Positions 18,271-26,246 of a stretch of DNA of 43,676 nt are shown one piece after another. The position numbers were made by a program, and so were the translations under genes. The DNA comes from Actinophytocola sp. (lineage in GTDB: Bacteria > Actinomycetota > Actinomycetes > Mycobacteriales > Pseudonocardiaceae), in assembly GCA_009377395.1 (NCBI GenBank), contig WHUB01000033.1, positions 1-43,676 of the forward strand, in the 5' to 3' direction. The stretch's first letter is position 1; each line of letters starts with the position of its first letter. The notes under the pieces are model-generated. The model had not been told where the DNA came from, searched no databases, and was given only the letters and a program-made list of their open reading frames with translations.

Positions 18271-18345
18271 CTCATCCGCCTGCCTTCTCACATCCCGGGA
18301 CACCTGTGCCACCCAGTGTGCCGCCGATGCCGGATTCGTACCGAC

Positions 18346-18371
18346 AACGCCGGATGACCGGGGCAGGTTCC
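18346..18371 (-). promoter_or_regulatory. ECF (SigE-like) promoter candidate of pspA
   Basis: On the minus strand GGAACC (18371-18366), a 16-bp spacer and CGTT (18349-18346) match the GGAAC...CGTT pattern of extracytoplasmic-function sigma factors. Start would be near 18338, with a leader of about 70 nt. Confidence 0.65.
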
Positions 18372-18442
18372 ATCGTGTCAGCTCAGCGGCCGCGCTACCA
18401 GGTGACCCGGGGAGAATTCAGGGCCAACCCTGATCTTGACGG

Positions 18443-18829
18443 TCACGCCGCGAAGACTCTCACCTTCGGACTGGCGATGGTGGTACGCAGCGCGGTCGAC
18501 ACCCCGCCCGGCGTCGTGGCCTCCGCGGGTTCCGCGCCGGTGACCTCGCCACCGTCGCCTCCCGCGATCTCGGCCCCGTCGAGCACCATCTCGTCCACGC
18601 TGGCAATGTCGCTGGCCACGGTGTGCAGCAGCTCGGGCAGTGGCAGCTCGAGCGCGTCGCAGATGGCGGCGAGCAGCTCGCTCGACGCCTCCTTCTGCCC
18701 CCGCTCGACCTCGGAGAGGTAGCCGAGGCTCACGCGGGCCGAGTGGGAGATCTCGCGCAGCGTCCGCTGCTGGTTGGTGCGGGCATGGCGAAGCCGATCA
18801 CCGATCGCCTCGCGCAACAGCACGGTCAT
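18443..18829 (-). CDS. clgR: ClgR-type HTH regulator of Clp protease and Psp genes
   Basis: 128 residues. A Cro/C1-type helix-turn-helix ([40 protein letters not shown] in outline, about 13-52) is preceded by [10 protein letters not shown] as in ClgR. The protein ends ...VFAA; in Streptomyces the terminal alanines of ClgR and PopR are needed for their degradation by ClpP, so regulated proteolysis is likely. ClgR activates clp genes and, in mycobacteria, the clgR-pspA operon. ATG at 18829 has GGAGG upstream; the frame is open to 19042. A ClgR-box candidate and a SigE-type promoter lie upstream. Confidence 0.88.
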   Translation of the reverse strand: MTVLLREAIGDRLRHARTNQQRTLREISHSARVSLGYLSEVERGQKEASSELLAAICDALELPLPELLHTVASDIASVDEMVLDGAEIAGGDGGEVTGAEPAEATTPGGVSTALRTTIASPKVRVFAA

Positions 18830-18934
18830 CGCGCGCCTCCTCACTCTCTCGTCCACGAGCGTGCGCCTCATCGCAGAGGTTGCGTCACCCACGGTACCCG
18901 CAGGATGCCGCGAGCCGCAGACGGTGACCATCCC

Positions 18935-18950
18935 TTCCGCCAAGGGCGAA
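18935..18950. promoter_or_regulatory. ClgR box candidate
   Basis: TTCCGCCAAGGGCGAA contains CGCC-AAG-GGCG, which fits the published ClgR core CGCYNANRGCG exactly, with AAC after it on one side. It lies about 108 bp upstream of clgR, just downstream of the start predicted from the SigE-like promoter. Confidence 0.6.
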
Positions 18951-18959
18951 CGTCTCCCA

Positions 18960-19457
18960 TCAACGCGATACCGGGCGCAGATGTTCCCACAGCAGCCGCA
19001 GCGCCGCCGCGACGGCACCCGCTCGCACCTCGCCGCGATCACCGGGCAGCCGCAGCGCCTCGACCTCGCGGACCCCTGGGCCCGCGATCGCGACGTAGAC
19101 CGTGCCCGCCTCGATCGCGCCGGACGGACCAGGCCCCGCGACGCCGGTCAGCCCGAGCCCCCAGTCGGCGCCGCAGCGCGCCCTCGCGTTGTCGGCGAGC
19201 AGCCGCGTCACGTCGGGGTCGACGGTGCCGCGCTCGGCGATCAGCTCCTTGGACACCCCGGCGAGGCTGGTCTTGAGGTCCCAGGCGTAGACGACCATCC
19301 CGCCGCGCACGACGTCACTGGCGCCGGCGGCGTCGGTCAGCCGGGCGCACACCCCGCCGCCGGTGACCGACTCGGCCGTCGCGACGGTCTGCCCCGCCTC
19401 GCGCAGCGCCTCGAGCAGACCGGCGACGTCGATCTGCTCACCCGGCTCAGGACTCAC
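18960..19457 (-). CDS. CinA C-terminal domain protein (NMN deamidase family)
   Basis: 165-residue stand-alone CinA C-terminal domain. PncC-type enzymes convert nicotinamide mononucleotide to nicotinic acid mononucleotide and ammonia in pyridine-nucleotide recycling. ATAESVTGG corresponds to the usual AESCTGG: the catalytic serine is kept and the neighbouring cysteine is valine. [17 protein letters not shown] and [12 protein letters not shown] are further family blocks. It overlaps the end of pgsA (19447-19457) and ends just before clgR regulatory sites. The clgR promoter lies inside its last codons. Confidence 0.88.
   Translation of the reverse strand: MSPEPGEQIDVAGLLEALREAGQTVATAESVTGGGVCARLTDAAGASDVVRGGMVVYAWDLKTSLAGVSKELIAERGTVDPDVTRLLADNARARCGADWGLGLTGVAGPGPSGAIEAGTVYVAIAGPGVREVEALRLPGDRGEVRAGAVAAALRLLWEHLRPVSR
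18962..18987 (-). promoter_or_regulatory. ECF (SigE-like) promoter candidate of clgR
   Basis: GGAACA (18987-18982), a 16-bp spacer and CGTT (18965-18962) on the minus strand have the same geometry as the pspA promoter candidate. The elements lie in the last codons and stop of the cinA-type gene. Start is expected near 18954. Confidence 0.65.
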
Positions 19458-20082
19458 CCTGCTTCTCCCCCGTTCTCCCCGCGGCGCGCAGCCGCAGCGC
19501 GCGCACCAGGTAGTCCACCCCGGTCACCACCGTCAACACCAGCGCGATGCCCATGACCGACCAGCGCACCGGGTCGAACGCGCCGGACAGCGGCAGCAGG
19601 AACAGCCCGATCGCGACCAGCTGGAGGGTGGTCTTGGCCTTGCCGCCCCTGCTCGCGGGGATCACGCCGTACCGGATCACCCAGAACCGCAGCAGCGTGA
19701 CACCGATCTCCCGAGCCGCGATCACGATCGTCACCCACCACGGCAGCTCGCCGAGCAGGCTCAGCCCGACCAGCGCGGAACCGGTGAGCGCCTTGTCCGC
19801 GATCGGGTCGGCGATCTTGCCGAAGTCGGTGATCATGCCGTAGCGGCGGGCGACCCAGCCGTCGATCTGGTCGGTCAGCGAGGCCACCGCGAACAGCCCG
19901 GTGGCGAGCAGCCGCCAGCCGATGCCGTCGCCGCCCAGGAACAGCGCGAGCAGGAACAGCGGCACCAGCGCGAGCCGGGAGATCGTCAGCAGGTTCGCCG
20001 TGTTGAGCGTCCGCACCGGCACCACCTCCGAGGCTCCCACCGGCTCCTGGCCTGCCGGTGGCCGCCCGACCGCCCCGCTCAC
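19447..20082 (-). CDS. pgsA: CDP-diacylglycerol-glycerol-3-phosphate 3-phosphatidyltransferase
   Basis: Membrane CDP-alcohol phosphatidyltransferase, 211 residues. The motif Asp71-x2-Asp74-Gly75-x2-Ala78-Arg79-x8-Gly88-x3-Asp92-x3-Asp96 (in [12 protein letters not shown] and [10 protein letters not shown]) is complete. About five to six transmembrane helices surround it. It makes phosphatidylglycerol phosphate, the precursor of phosphatidylglycerol and cardiolipin. The ATG overlaps the rimO stop by 4 bp (20079-20082) and the 3' end overlaps the cinA-type gene, so rimO-pgsA-cinA form a tight operon. A mycobacterial paralogue (PgsA3) lies next to clgR in the same way. Confidence 0.92.
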   Translation of the reverse strand: MSGAVGRPPAGQEPVGASEVVPVRTLNTANLLTISRLALVPLFLLALFLGGDGIGWRLLATGLFAVASLTDQIDGWVARRYGMITDFGKIADPIADKALTGSALVGLSLLGELPWWVTIVIAAREIGVTLLRFWVIRYGVIPASRGGKAKTTLQLVAIGLFLLPLSGAFDPVRWSVMGIALVLTVVTGVDYLVRALRLRAAGRTGEKQGES

Positions 20083-21530
20083 CGGCGCGCCCGCAGCGCG
20101 GTCGGGCGGACGTGCAGGTCGACGCCCTCGGCGCCGAGTACGTCGCAGCGGATGATGTCACCGACGGCGTAGCCGCCGTCCGGCACCTCGGTGAGCAGAC
20201 ACTCGCCGTCCACCTCGGGCCCCTGATGCACCGCCCTGCCGACCGCGGCGGCGTCCTCGGGAGCAGTGTCCTCGATCAGCACGTCGACGACGCCGCCGAT
20301 ACGGTCCTCCGCCCGCTGCGTGGTGAGCTGCTCGACCAGGCCGGTCACCCGCTCCACCCGGGCGTCGACCTCCGCCCGGTCGAGCTTGCCGTCCAGCGTG
20401 GCCGCCTCGGTGCCGTCCTCGTCGGAGTAGCCGAACACCCCGGCCGCGTCGAGCCGCGCCTCGGTGAGGAAATGCTCCAGCTCGGCGACGTCGTCCTCGG
20501 TCTCGCCGGGGAAGCCGACGATGACGTTGGTGCGGATGCCCGCCTCGGGGTCGTAGCCGCGGATCTGCTCGATCAGCGCCAGGAACGACTCGGTGGAGCC
20601 GAACCGCCGCATCCGCCGCAGCACCGCGGCGCTGGCGTGCTGGAACGACAGGTCGAAGTAGCCCGCGACGCCGTCGGTGGTGGCGATGACGCGCACCAGG
20701 TCGGGTCGGGTCTCGGCGGGTTGCAGGTACGACACCCTGACCCGCTCGATGCCGTCGACCTCGGCGAGCTTGGGCAGCAGCAGCTCGAGCGCGCGACCGG
20801 CGCCGTACTCCCGGCCGAGGTCCTTGCCGTAGGACGTCGAGTTCTCGCTGACCAGGTACAGTTCCCGCACACCGTTGCGGGCCAGCCAGGCGGCCTCGCC
20901 GAGCACCGCCTCGGGCGTGCGGGAGACGAACGAGCCCCGGAACGACGGGATGGCGCAGAACGAGCACTTGCGGTCGCAGCCGGAGGCGATCTTCAGCGCG
21001 GCGACGGGCGCATCGTCCAGCCGGGTGCGCAGCGGGTCGGCGGTCGGCACCCACTCGTGCCCCGGCACCGCGATGGCCGTGCTGGCCGGTTGTCGCTCGA
21101 CCGGCGTGATCGGCAGCAGAGCCCGGCGGTCGGACGGCTGATGCGAGCCGACCGTGCGGCCCGCCACCACGTCGTCGAGCTTGTCGGCCAGGTTCGGGTA
21201 GTGATCGAAGCCGAGCACCGCGTCGGCCTCGGGCAGGTTCTCGGCCAGCTCGCGGCCGTAGCGCTCGGCGAGACAGCCGACCGCGACCACCTTGGTGCCG
21301 GTCTCGGCGGCGGCGAGCACGGTGTCGATGGAGTCCTTCTTCGCCGACTCGACGAAGCCGCAGGTGTTGACCACCACCACGTCGGCGTCCTCGGCGTCGG
21401 CGGTGAGCTGCCAGCCACCCGCGTTCAGCCTGCCTGCCAACTCCTCCGAGTCGACCTCATTGCGAGCGCAGCCGAGCGTCAGCAACGTGACGCGCCGCTG
21501 ACCGGACGACCCTGTCGTGGAAGAAGGCAC
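20079..21530 (-). CDS. rimO: Ribosomal protein S12 methylthiotransferase
   Basis: Radical-SAM enzyme that adds a methylthio group to the conserved aspartate of ribosomal protein S12. 483 residues. N-terminal UPF0004 domain: Cys21 ([13 protein letters not shown]), Cys57 (NTCGF), Cys86 (VGCLAERYG). Radical-SAM cluster: Cys185, Cys189, Cys192 in [14 protein letters not shown]-terminal TRAM domain follows. The RNEVDSEE block separates RimO from MiaB. GTG at 21530 is chosen: TACCCT (21543-21538) ends 7 nt upstream, implying a leaderless mRNA; the frame is open further but upstream sequence belongs to the divergent promoter. Confidence 0.93.
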   Translation of the reverse strand: MPSSTTGSSGQRRVTLLTLGCARNEVDSEELAGRLNAGGWQLTADAEDADVVVVNTCGFVESAKKDSIDTVLAAAETGTKVVAVGCLAERYGRELAENLPEADAVLGFDHYPNLADKLDDVVAGRTVGSHQPSDRRALLPITPVERQPASTAIAVPGHEWVPTADPLRTRLDDAPVAALKIASGCDRKCSFCAIPSFRGSFVSRTPEAVLGEAAWLARNGVRELYLVSENSTSYGKDLGREYGAGRALELLLPKLAEVDGIERVRVSYLQPAETRPDLVRVIATTDGVAGYFDLSFQHASAAVLRRMRRFGSTESFLALIEQIRGYDPEAGIRTNVIVGFPGETEDDVAELEHFLTEARLDAAGVFGYSDEDGTEAATLDGKLDRAEVDARVERVTGLVEQLTTQRAEDRIGGVVDVLIEDTAPEDAAAVGRAVHQGPEVDGECLLTEVPDGGYAVGDIIRCDVLGAEGVDLHVRPTALRARR

Positions 21531-21537
21531 GACGTTC

Positions 21538-21543
21538 AGGGTA
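21538..21543 (-). promoter_or_regulatory. -10 element of rimO
   Basis: TACCCT on the minus strand ends 7 nt before GTG at 21530. With the divergent -10 at 21591-21596 it divides a 73-bp intergenic space. Confidence 0.55.
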
Positions 21544-21590
21544 ACCGGCGCATGCGGGGGCTCGCGCGCAAGTCGGACGTGGCCGGTCGA

Positions 21591-21596
21591 TAGGTT
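21591..21596 (+). promoter_or_regulatory. -10 element of the N-acetyltransferase gene
   Basis: TAGGTT ends 7 nt before GTG at 21604, consistent with a leaderless mRNA. No clear -35. Confidence 0.55.
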
Positions 21597-21603
21597 GTCG
21601 GAC

Positions 21604-22122
21604 GTGCCACCGCAGCCCGCCCAGATCCCCGGCCTGACCGTCCGTCGCGCCCGCATCAACGACGTCGTCGAGATGAAGGCGCTCATCGACTCCTATGCCG
21701 GTCGAGTGCTGCTCGAGAAGGAACTCGTGACGCTGTACGAGGACATTCAGGAGTTCTGGGTCGCCGAGCGCTCCGGGCGGGTCATCGGCTGCGGCGCGCT
21801 GCACGTGCTGTGGGAGGACCTGGCCGAGATCCGCTCCGTCGCGGTGGACCGCACCGCCCGCAGGCAGGGCGTCGGGGAGGCGATCGTGGCCCGGCTGGTC
21901 CGCACCGCGGCCGAGCTCGGCCTGCCGCGCATCTTCGTGCTGACCTTCGAGACCGAGTTCTTCGACTCGTTCGGCTTCGAGGCGATCAGCGGCACCCCGG
22001 TGTCGGACAAGGTCTACGAGGAGATGCGCCGCTCCCCCGACCCCGGCGTCGCCGAGTTCCTCGACCTGCCGTTCGCCAAGCCGAACACGCTCGGCAACAC
22101 CCGGATGCTGCTGACGCTGTAA
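21604..22122 (+). CDS. argA: Amino-acid N-acetyltransferase (GNAT, Rv2747-like)
   Basis: 172-residue GNAT protein. [19 protein letters not shown] is the first fold element, and [25 protein letters not shown] contains the acetyl-CoA pyrophosphate loop RRQGVG. The conserved [14 protein letters not shown] and PLPEK-like end match the short actinobacterial acetyltransferase that acylates glutamate at the start of arginine synthesis in M. tuberculosis (Rv2747). The gene also lies next to ftsK and the pgsA-clgR-pspA block there. GTG at 21604 is supported by the -10 spacing. The stop abuts the ftsK stop with no gap. Confidence 0.85.
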   Translation: MPPQPAQIPGLTVRRARINDVVEMKALIDSYAGRVLLEKELVTLYEDIQEFWVAERSGRVIGCGALHVLWEDLAEIRSVAVDRTARRQGVGEAIVARLVRTAAELGLPRIFVLTFETEFFDSFGFEAISGTPVSDKVYEEMRRSPDPGVAEFLDLPFAKPNTLGNTRMLLTL

Positions 22123-24627
22123 CTACTCGTGCTCGCCGTCGTCGGCGGGCGGGTCGTCGCCCCGGATCAGCGCCAGCGCCGACTCCAGGTCGTCCGGCTT
22201 GATCAGCACGTCGCGGGCCTTCGACCCCTCGGACGGGCCGACGATGCCCCGCGTCTCGAGCAGGTCCATCAGCCTGCCCGCCTTGGCGAAGCCGACCCGC
22301 AGCTTGCGTTGCAGCATCGACGTCGAGCCGAACTGCGAGGTCACGATCAGCTCGGCCGCCTGCAACAGCACGTCGAGGTCATCGCCGATGTCCTCGTCGA
22401 TCGGCTTCTTCTCGCTGGACTTCGCCGCCGTGACGCCCTCGGTGTAGCTGGGTTCGGCCTGTTCCTTGGTGAAGTTGACGACGGCGGCGATCTCGTCGTC
22501 GTCGACGAACGCGCCCTGCAGCCGGACCGGCTTGCTGGTGCCCATCGGCAGGTACAGCGCGTCGCCCATGCCGATCAGCTTCTCCGCGCCCGGCTGGTCC
22601 AGGATGACCCGCGAGTCGGTCAGCGAGGACGTGCCGAACGCCAGCCGCGACGGCACGTTGGTCTTGATCAGACCGGTGACGACGTCGACCGACGGCCGCT
22701 GCGTGGCCAGCACCAGGTGGATGCCCGCCGCGCGGGCCTTCTGGGTGATCCGCACGATCGCGTCCTCCACGTCGCGCGGCGCGGTCATCATCAGGTCGGC
22801 CAGCTCGTCGACGATCGCCATGATGTACGGGTACGGCCGATACTCCCGCTCGCTGCCCGGCGGCGCGGTGATCTCGCCCTTGCGCACCTTCTTGTTGAAG
22901 TCGTCGATGTGGCGCACCCGGCTGGCCTGCATGTCCTGGTAGCGCTGCTCCATCTCCTCCACCAGCCAGGCCAGCGCGGCCGCCGCCTTCTTCGGCTGGG
23001 TGATGATGGGCGTGATCAGGTGCGGGATGCCCTCGTACGGCGTCAGCTCCACCATCTTCGGGTCGATCAGGATCATCCTGACCTCGTCCGGGGTGGCCCG
23101 CGCCAGCAGCGAGACCAGCATCGAGTTGACGAAGCTGGACTTACCGGAGCCGGTGGCGCCCGCGACGAGCAGGTGCGGCATCTTCGTCAGGTTCGCGGTG
23201 ACGAAGTGGCCCTCGATGTCCTTGCCGAGCCCCATCACCATCGGGTGGCTGTCCTTGGCCGCCTTGGACGACTGCAGCACGTCGGCGAGCCGCACCATCT
23301 CGCGGTCGGAGTTGGGCACCTCGATGCCGACCGCCGACTTGCCCGGGATCGGCGCCAGCAGCCGCACGTTGTCGGTGGCGGCGGCGTAGGCGATGTTCTT
23401 GGTCAGCGCGGTGATCTTCTCGACCTTCACGCCGGGGCCGAGCTCGACCTCGTAGCGGGTGACGGTCGGACCCCGGGTGAAGCCGGTGACCTGCGCGTCG
23501 ATGTTGAACTGGTCGAGCACGCCGGTGATGGCCTCGATCATGCTGTCGTTGGCCTTGCTGCGGCTCTTCGGCGCGTCGCCCCGGGTGAGCAGCTTCGGCG
23601 GCGGCAGCGTGTAGTCGCCGTCGACGGCGCGGGTGGGCGTCATCGCGGGCTCGTTGGACGGCTTCGGCGCCTCCGGCACGGCGGTGGGGGTGACCGTCGG
23701 CTTCGCGGGAGCGCCGACAGCCTTGTCCTCGGCCGACGCGGTGTCGTCCGCGCCGGTGCCCTGACGCCTGCGGGACGGCTTGCGCAGCCGCACGTTCGCG
23801 GCCTCGGCGTCGGCGTCGGCGTCGGCGTCGAGCTTGGCCTCCTCGGCGCGCCGCCGCGTCTCGGCCTCACGCTCGGCGTCGAGCTGTTCCCGCTCCTCCT
23901 CGGTCAGGCCCCAGTGCCGCAGCCGCTCCGGGATGTCGCGCACCGGGGTGCCGGTGAACACCAGCAGGCCCCACACCAGCGCGAAGATCAGCAGCGGGAT
24001 GGCGAGCCACGGCGTGACGCCGCGCGCGAGGATGTCGCCGGTGGCCCAGCCGACCCAGCCGCCCGCATACTGCACGCCTTCCAGCTGCTGCGGCCGGGCG
24101 TTGACGATGTGCAGCAGGCCGAGCAGCGCCGCAGAGGCCATCATCGTGCCGATCACCCGGCGCGGCCGCGTCTCCGGCTGCGGGCCGCTGCGCATGAGCA
24201 CGATCCCCATCACGAACAGCCCGAGCGGCACGATCACCGCGCCCGCGCCGAAGGCGGTGCGGAACGCAGCCTCGACGGCGATGCCGACGGGTCCGGCCGC
24301 GCGCGCCCACGCGCCGACCGCGCCGACCAGCGCCAGCGCGATCAGCACCAGCCCGAGACCGTCCCTGCGGTGGGCGGGCTCCAGGTCCCGGCTGCGGCCG
24401 ACCGCGCGCGCCAGCGTGCCGACACCGCGCGCGGTGACGTCCCAGCCGCCGCGCAGCACGCGCGCGGTCGTGCTCGGCCGCCGCTTCCTGCTCGACCGCG
24501 CCGGCGACCGGCGCGCGCTCGACGTCGAGCGGGTCCGCGTCCGCGACGACCCGCTGCGCTTGGTGTTCTTGCCACCACGCGTGGTCTTGCGCCCCTTTGT
24601 CACCGTCCGGCTCGCCATACTCTCCAC
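22123..24627 (-). CDS. ftsK: DNA translocase FtsK/SpoIIIE
   Basis: 834 residues. A basic N-terminal tail is followed by four transmembrane helices (about 90-235) and an acidic/Ala-rich linker that includes an Asp-Ala run (DADADADAEA). The motor domain has Walker A GATGSGKSSFV (about 487-497), Walker B YIMAIVDELADLMM, and a C-terminal gamma winged helix (LLQAAELIVTSQFGSTSMLQRKLRVG) that reads KOPS-type sites. It pumps DNA at the septum and activates XerCD. GTG at 24627 or ATG at 24618 could start it; GGAGAG lies 3 nt before the ATG. It converges on argA with abutting stops. Confidence 0.94.
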   Translation of the reverse strand: MESMASRTVTKGRKTTRGGKNTKRSGSSRTRTRSTSSARRSPARSSRKRRPSTTARVLRGGWDVTARGVGTLARAVGRSRDLEPAHRRDGLGLVLIALALVGAVGAWARAAGPVGIAVEAAFRTAFGAGAVIVPLGLFVMGIVLMRSGPQPETRPRRVIGTMMASAALLGLLHIVNARPQQLEGVQYAGGWVGWATGDILARGVTPWLAIPLLIFALVWGLLVFTGTPVRDIPERLRHWGLTEEEREQLDAEREAETRRRAEEAKLDADADADAEAANVRLRKPSRRRQGTGADDTASAEDKAVGAPAKPTVTPTAVPEAPKPSNEPAMTPTRAVDGDYTLPPPKLLTRGDAPKSRSKANDSMIEAITGVLDQFNIDAQVTGFTRGPTVTRYEVELGPGVKVEKITALTKNIAYAAATDNVRLLAPIPGKSAVGIEVPNSDREMVRLADVLQSSKAAKDSHPMVMGLGKDIEGHFVTANLTKMPHLLVAGATGSGKSSFVNSMLVSLLARATPDEVRMILIDPKMVELTPYEGIPHLITPIITQPKKAAAALAWLVEEMEQRYQDMQASRVRHIDDFNKKVRKGEITAPPGSEREYRPYPYIMAIVDELADLMMTAPRDVEDAIVRITQKARAAGIHLVLATQRPSVDVVTGLIKTNVPSRLAFGTSSLTDSRVILDQPGAEKLIGMGDALYLPMGTSKPVRLQGAFVDDDEIAAVVNFTKEQAEPSYTEGVTAAKSSEKKPIDEDIGDDLDVLLQAAELIVTSQFGSTSMLQRKLRVGFAKAGRLMDLLETRGIVGPSEGSKARDVLIKPDDLESALALIRGDDPPADDGEHE

Positions 24628-24638
24628 GGTAGTCCGAT

Positions 24639-24652
24639 TGACTCAGCAGTCA
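24639..24652. promoter_or_regulatory. 14-bp palindrome between ftsK and plsC-like gene
   Basis: TGACT-CAGC-AGTCA is a perfect inverted repeat with 5-bp arms, 12 bp upstream of the ftsK start. A possible operator. Confidence 0.35.
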
Positions 24653-24671
24653 CTTCTGCCACGCTCGCCTC

Positions 24672-24691
24672 ACTCCCGGCATACCGGGAGT
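24672..24691. promoter_or_regulatory. 20-bp palindrome between ftsK and plsC-like gene
   Basis: ACTCCCGG-CATA-CCGGGAGT has perfect 8-bp arms and sits in the middle of the divergent region. It resembles a dimeric regulator site, or could be a hairpin in a leader. No regulator gene is adjacent except the Lrp gene at 25569. Confidence 0.45.
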
Positions 24692-24744
24692 CATGCCTCA
24701 CAGCCGCCGCTGCCTCGGTGCGGCCGCATGGCATGCTGCTGCCC

Positions 24745-25572
24745 ATGGTCGCGCTGCGGAAAAGGTTCCACGAGCGGACACGCCGGTCGGCCAGCTACCG
24801 CGACACACCGGCGGTGTGGCGCACGATGCTGGCGATCGACGAGCGCGTCGTCGACGTCATGGGCACTCTCGAGGTTACCGGCGACCTCGACGAAACGCTG
24901 CGCGACAAGCCGTTGATCCTCGCGGCGAACCACATCGGCGTGTTCGACGCGCTGGTGCTGATGGCCGCCTGCCGCCGCATCGGCGTGGCGCCCCGGTTCA
25001 TGCTGGCCGGTGGGCTGCTCGACGCCCCGCTGCTGGGCACGGCGCTGCGCGGCAGCGGGCATCTGCGGGTGGATCGTGGCAGCGGCGCGACCGCGATCGA
25101 GCAGTTCCTGCACGCCTCCGAGCAACTGCGCGCGAGTACGGTGCCGCTGCTGGTCTACCCGGAGGGCAGGATCAGCCGCGACCCGGGGCTGTGGCCGGAG
25201 CGCGGCAAGACCGGCGCGGCGCGGCTGGCACTCGCCGCCGGGGTGCCGGTGGTGCCGGTCAGCCAGTGGGGCGCGCACGAGGCGGTCTACTGGGGCACCG
25301 AGACGGTCTCCGCGCCGCGCGACGTCCTGCCGCTGGCGCGCTCCGGGCTGACCTCGCCGATGCGGCGGCCGACGTTCAAGGTCCATTTCGGAGCGCCGGT
25401 CGATCTGTCCGATCTGGACTCCGGTACCCCGGGCGCGCCGTGGCAGGCGCACCAGCGGATCATGCGGGCCATAACCGGCGGGCTGGCGGAGCTGCGCCGC
25501 GACGAGCCGGACGTGCCTCGCTTCCACGACCCGACCCGGCCGACCGACGCCAGCTCTCCCTGGCGGCCCTAA
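24745..25572 (+). CDS. Lysophospholipid (1-acylglycerol-3-phosphate) acyltransferase, PlsC family
   Basis: 275 residues. LAANHIGVFDALVL contains the catalytic NHx4D motif (His63, Asp68), and LLVYPEGRISRDPGLW is the substrate-binding EGR block; GVPVVPVSQWG follows. The family transfers acyl chains to lysophosphatidate or related acceptors at the membrane. Two in-frame ATGs are possible (24733 and 24745). The second is preferred weakly because CATGCT ends 7 nt before it, as in other leaderless starts here. It converges on the Lrp gene with overlapping stop codons (25569-25572). Confidence 0.85.
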   Translation: MVALRKRFHERTRRSASYRDTPAVWRTMLAIDERVVDVMGTLEVTGDLDETLRDKPLILAANHIGVFDALVLMAACRRIGVAPRFMLAGGLLDAPLLGTALRGSGHLRVDRGSGATAIEQFLHASEQLRASTVPLLVYPEGRISRDPGLWPERGKTGAARLALAAGVPVVPVSQWGAHEAVYWGTETVSAPRDVLPLARSGLTSPMRRPTFKVHFGAPVDLSDLDSGTPGAPWQAHQRIMRAITGGLAELRRDEPDVPRFHDPTRPTDASSPWRP

Positions 25573-26048
25573 CCCTGTCTGGTCGGCAGCGCGTTGCCGG
25601 TGCGGACGGGCTTGAGCACGAACAGCGTCGTATAGCGGCGGACGTTCGGGGCGTCGCTGAGCAGCCGCCCGGTGACCTCGTTGTGCTGGCGCATCCCGTG
25701 GGTGGCGAACACGACGACGTAGTCCCAGTCGCCGGAGACCATGTAGATCTGCTGCACCTCGGGTGCGGCCAGCAGCCGCTGTTGGAAGCGCTCGTGCCGC
25801 TCGTTCGACTCCCGATCGAGCGTGACGACGCAGACCGCCAGGATCACGTCCGTCGTCGCCTCCGGGGCGAGCTCGACCACGGTGCGGGCGATGACACCGC
25901 GCTTCTTGAGCCGGGTGATACGCCGCTGCACCGCGCTCGGCGACAGCCCGACCCGCTCGCCGAGCGCGCTCAGCGTCTGGTCGGCGTCGCGCTGCAACAG
26001 GGCGAGCAGTTCGTGGTCGATGTCGTCGAGTGAGCGCGCGATGGGCAT
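25569..26048 (-). CDS. Lrp/AsnC-family transcriptional regulator
   Basis: 159 residues. The N-terminal winged helix-turn-helix (DDIDHELLALLQRDADQTLSALGERVGLSPSAVQRRITRL in outline) is followed by the RAM effector-binding domain (VYMVSGDWDYVVVFAT-type segment). ATG at 26048 has AGGAGG 6 nt upstream and the family N-terminus; the frame is open to 26141. It is divergent from an EamA transporter, a typical pairing in which the regulator senses an amino acid that the exporter removes. GCAA-N5-TTGC at 26142-26154 is a candidate site for it. Confidence 0.93.
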   Translation of the reverse strand: MPIARSLDDIDHELLALLQRDADQTLSALGERVGLSPSAVQRRITRLKKRGVIARTVVELAPEATTDVILAVCVVTLDRESNERHERFQQRLLAAPEVQQIYMVSGDWDYVVVFATHGMRQHNEVTGRLLSDAPNVRRYTTLFVLKPVRTGNALPTRQG

Positions 26049-26125
26049 GCGGCCTCCTAATCGCGCGCGGCAAAGCCGCGCCATTGACCCGGCGTCGGCC
26101 GGCATGGTCTCCGATGATTCGGACC

Positions 26126-26154
26126 TGCAAGCAGTCCTCATGCAAGAATTTTGC
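26126..26154. promoter_or_regulatory. Lrp-type operator region
   Basis: GCAA-GAATT-TTGC (26142-26154) is an inverted repeat in an AT-richer patch. TGCAAG occurs at 26126 and again at 26141, 15 bp apart. Located between the divergent Lrp regulator and EamA transporter. Confidence 0.5.
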
Positions 26155-26246
26155 GTCGCGGTGGGAAAATATTCAATCGCCGCGCGCGGCGGTCCGGCTA
26201 CCGTCGATGACGGTCCCCGCCGTCGCGAACTCCGAGGAACCCCGCC

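Noticed and set aside
22129..24700. Plus-strand frame running from ftsK antisense into the acyltransferase as one large protein
   Set aside because: Only the last 275 residues match a known fold; the rest is antisense to FtsK.
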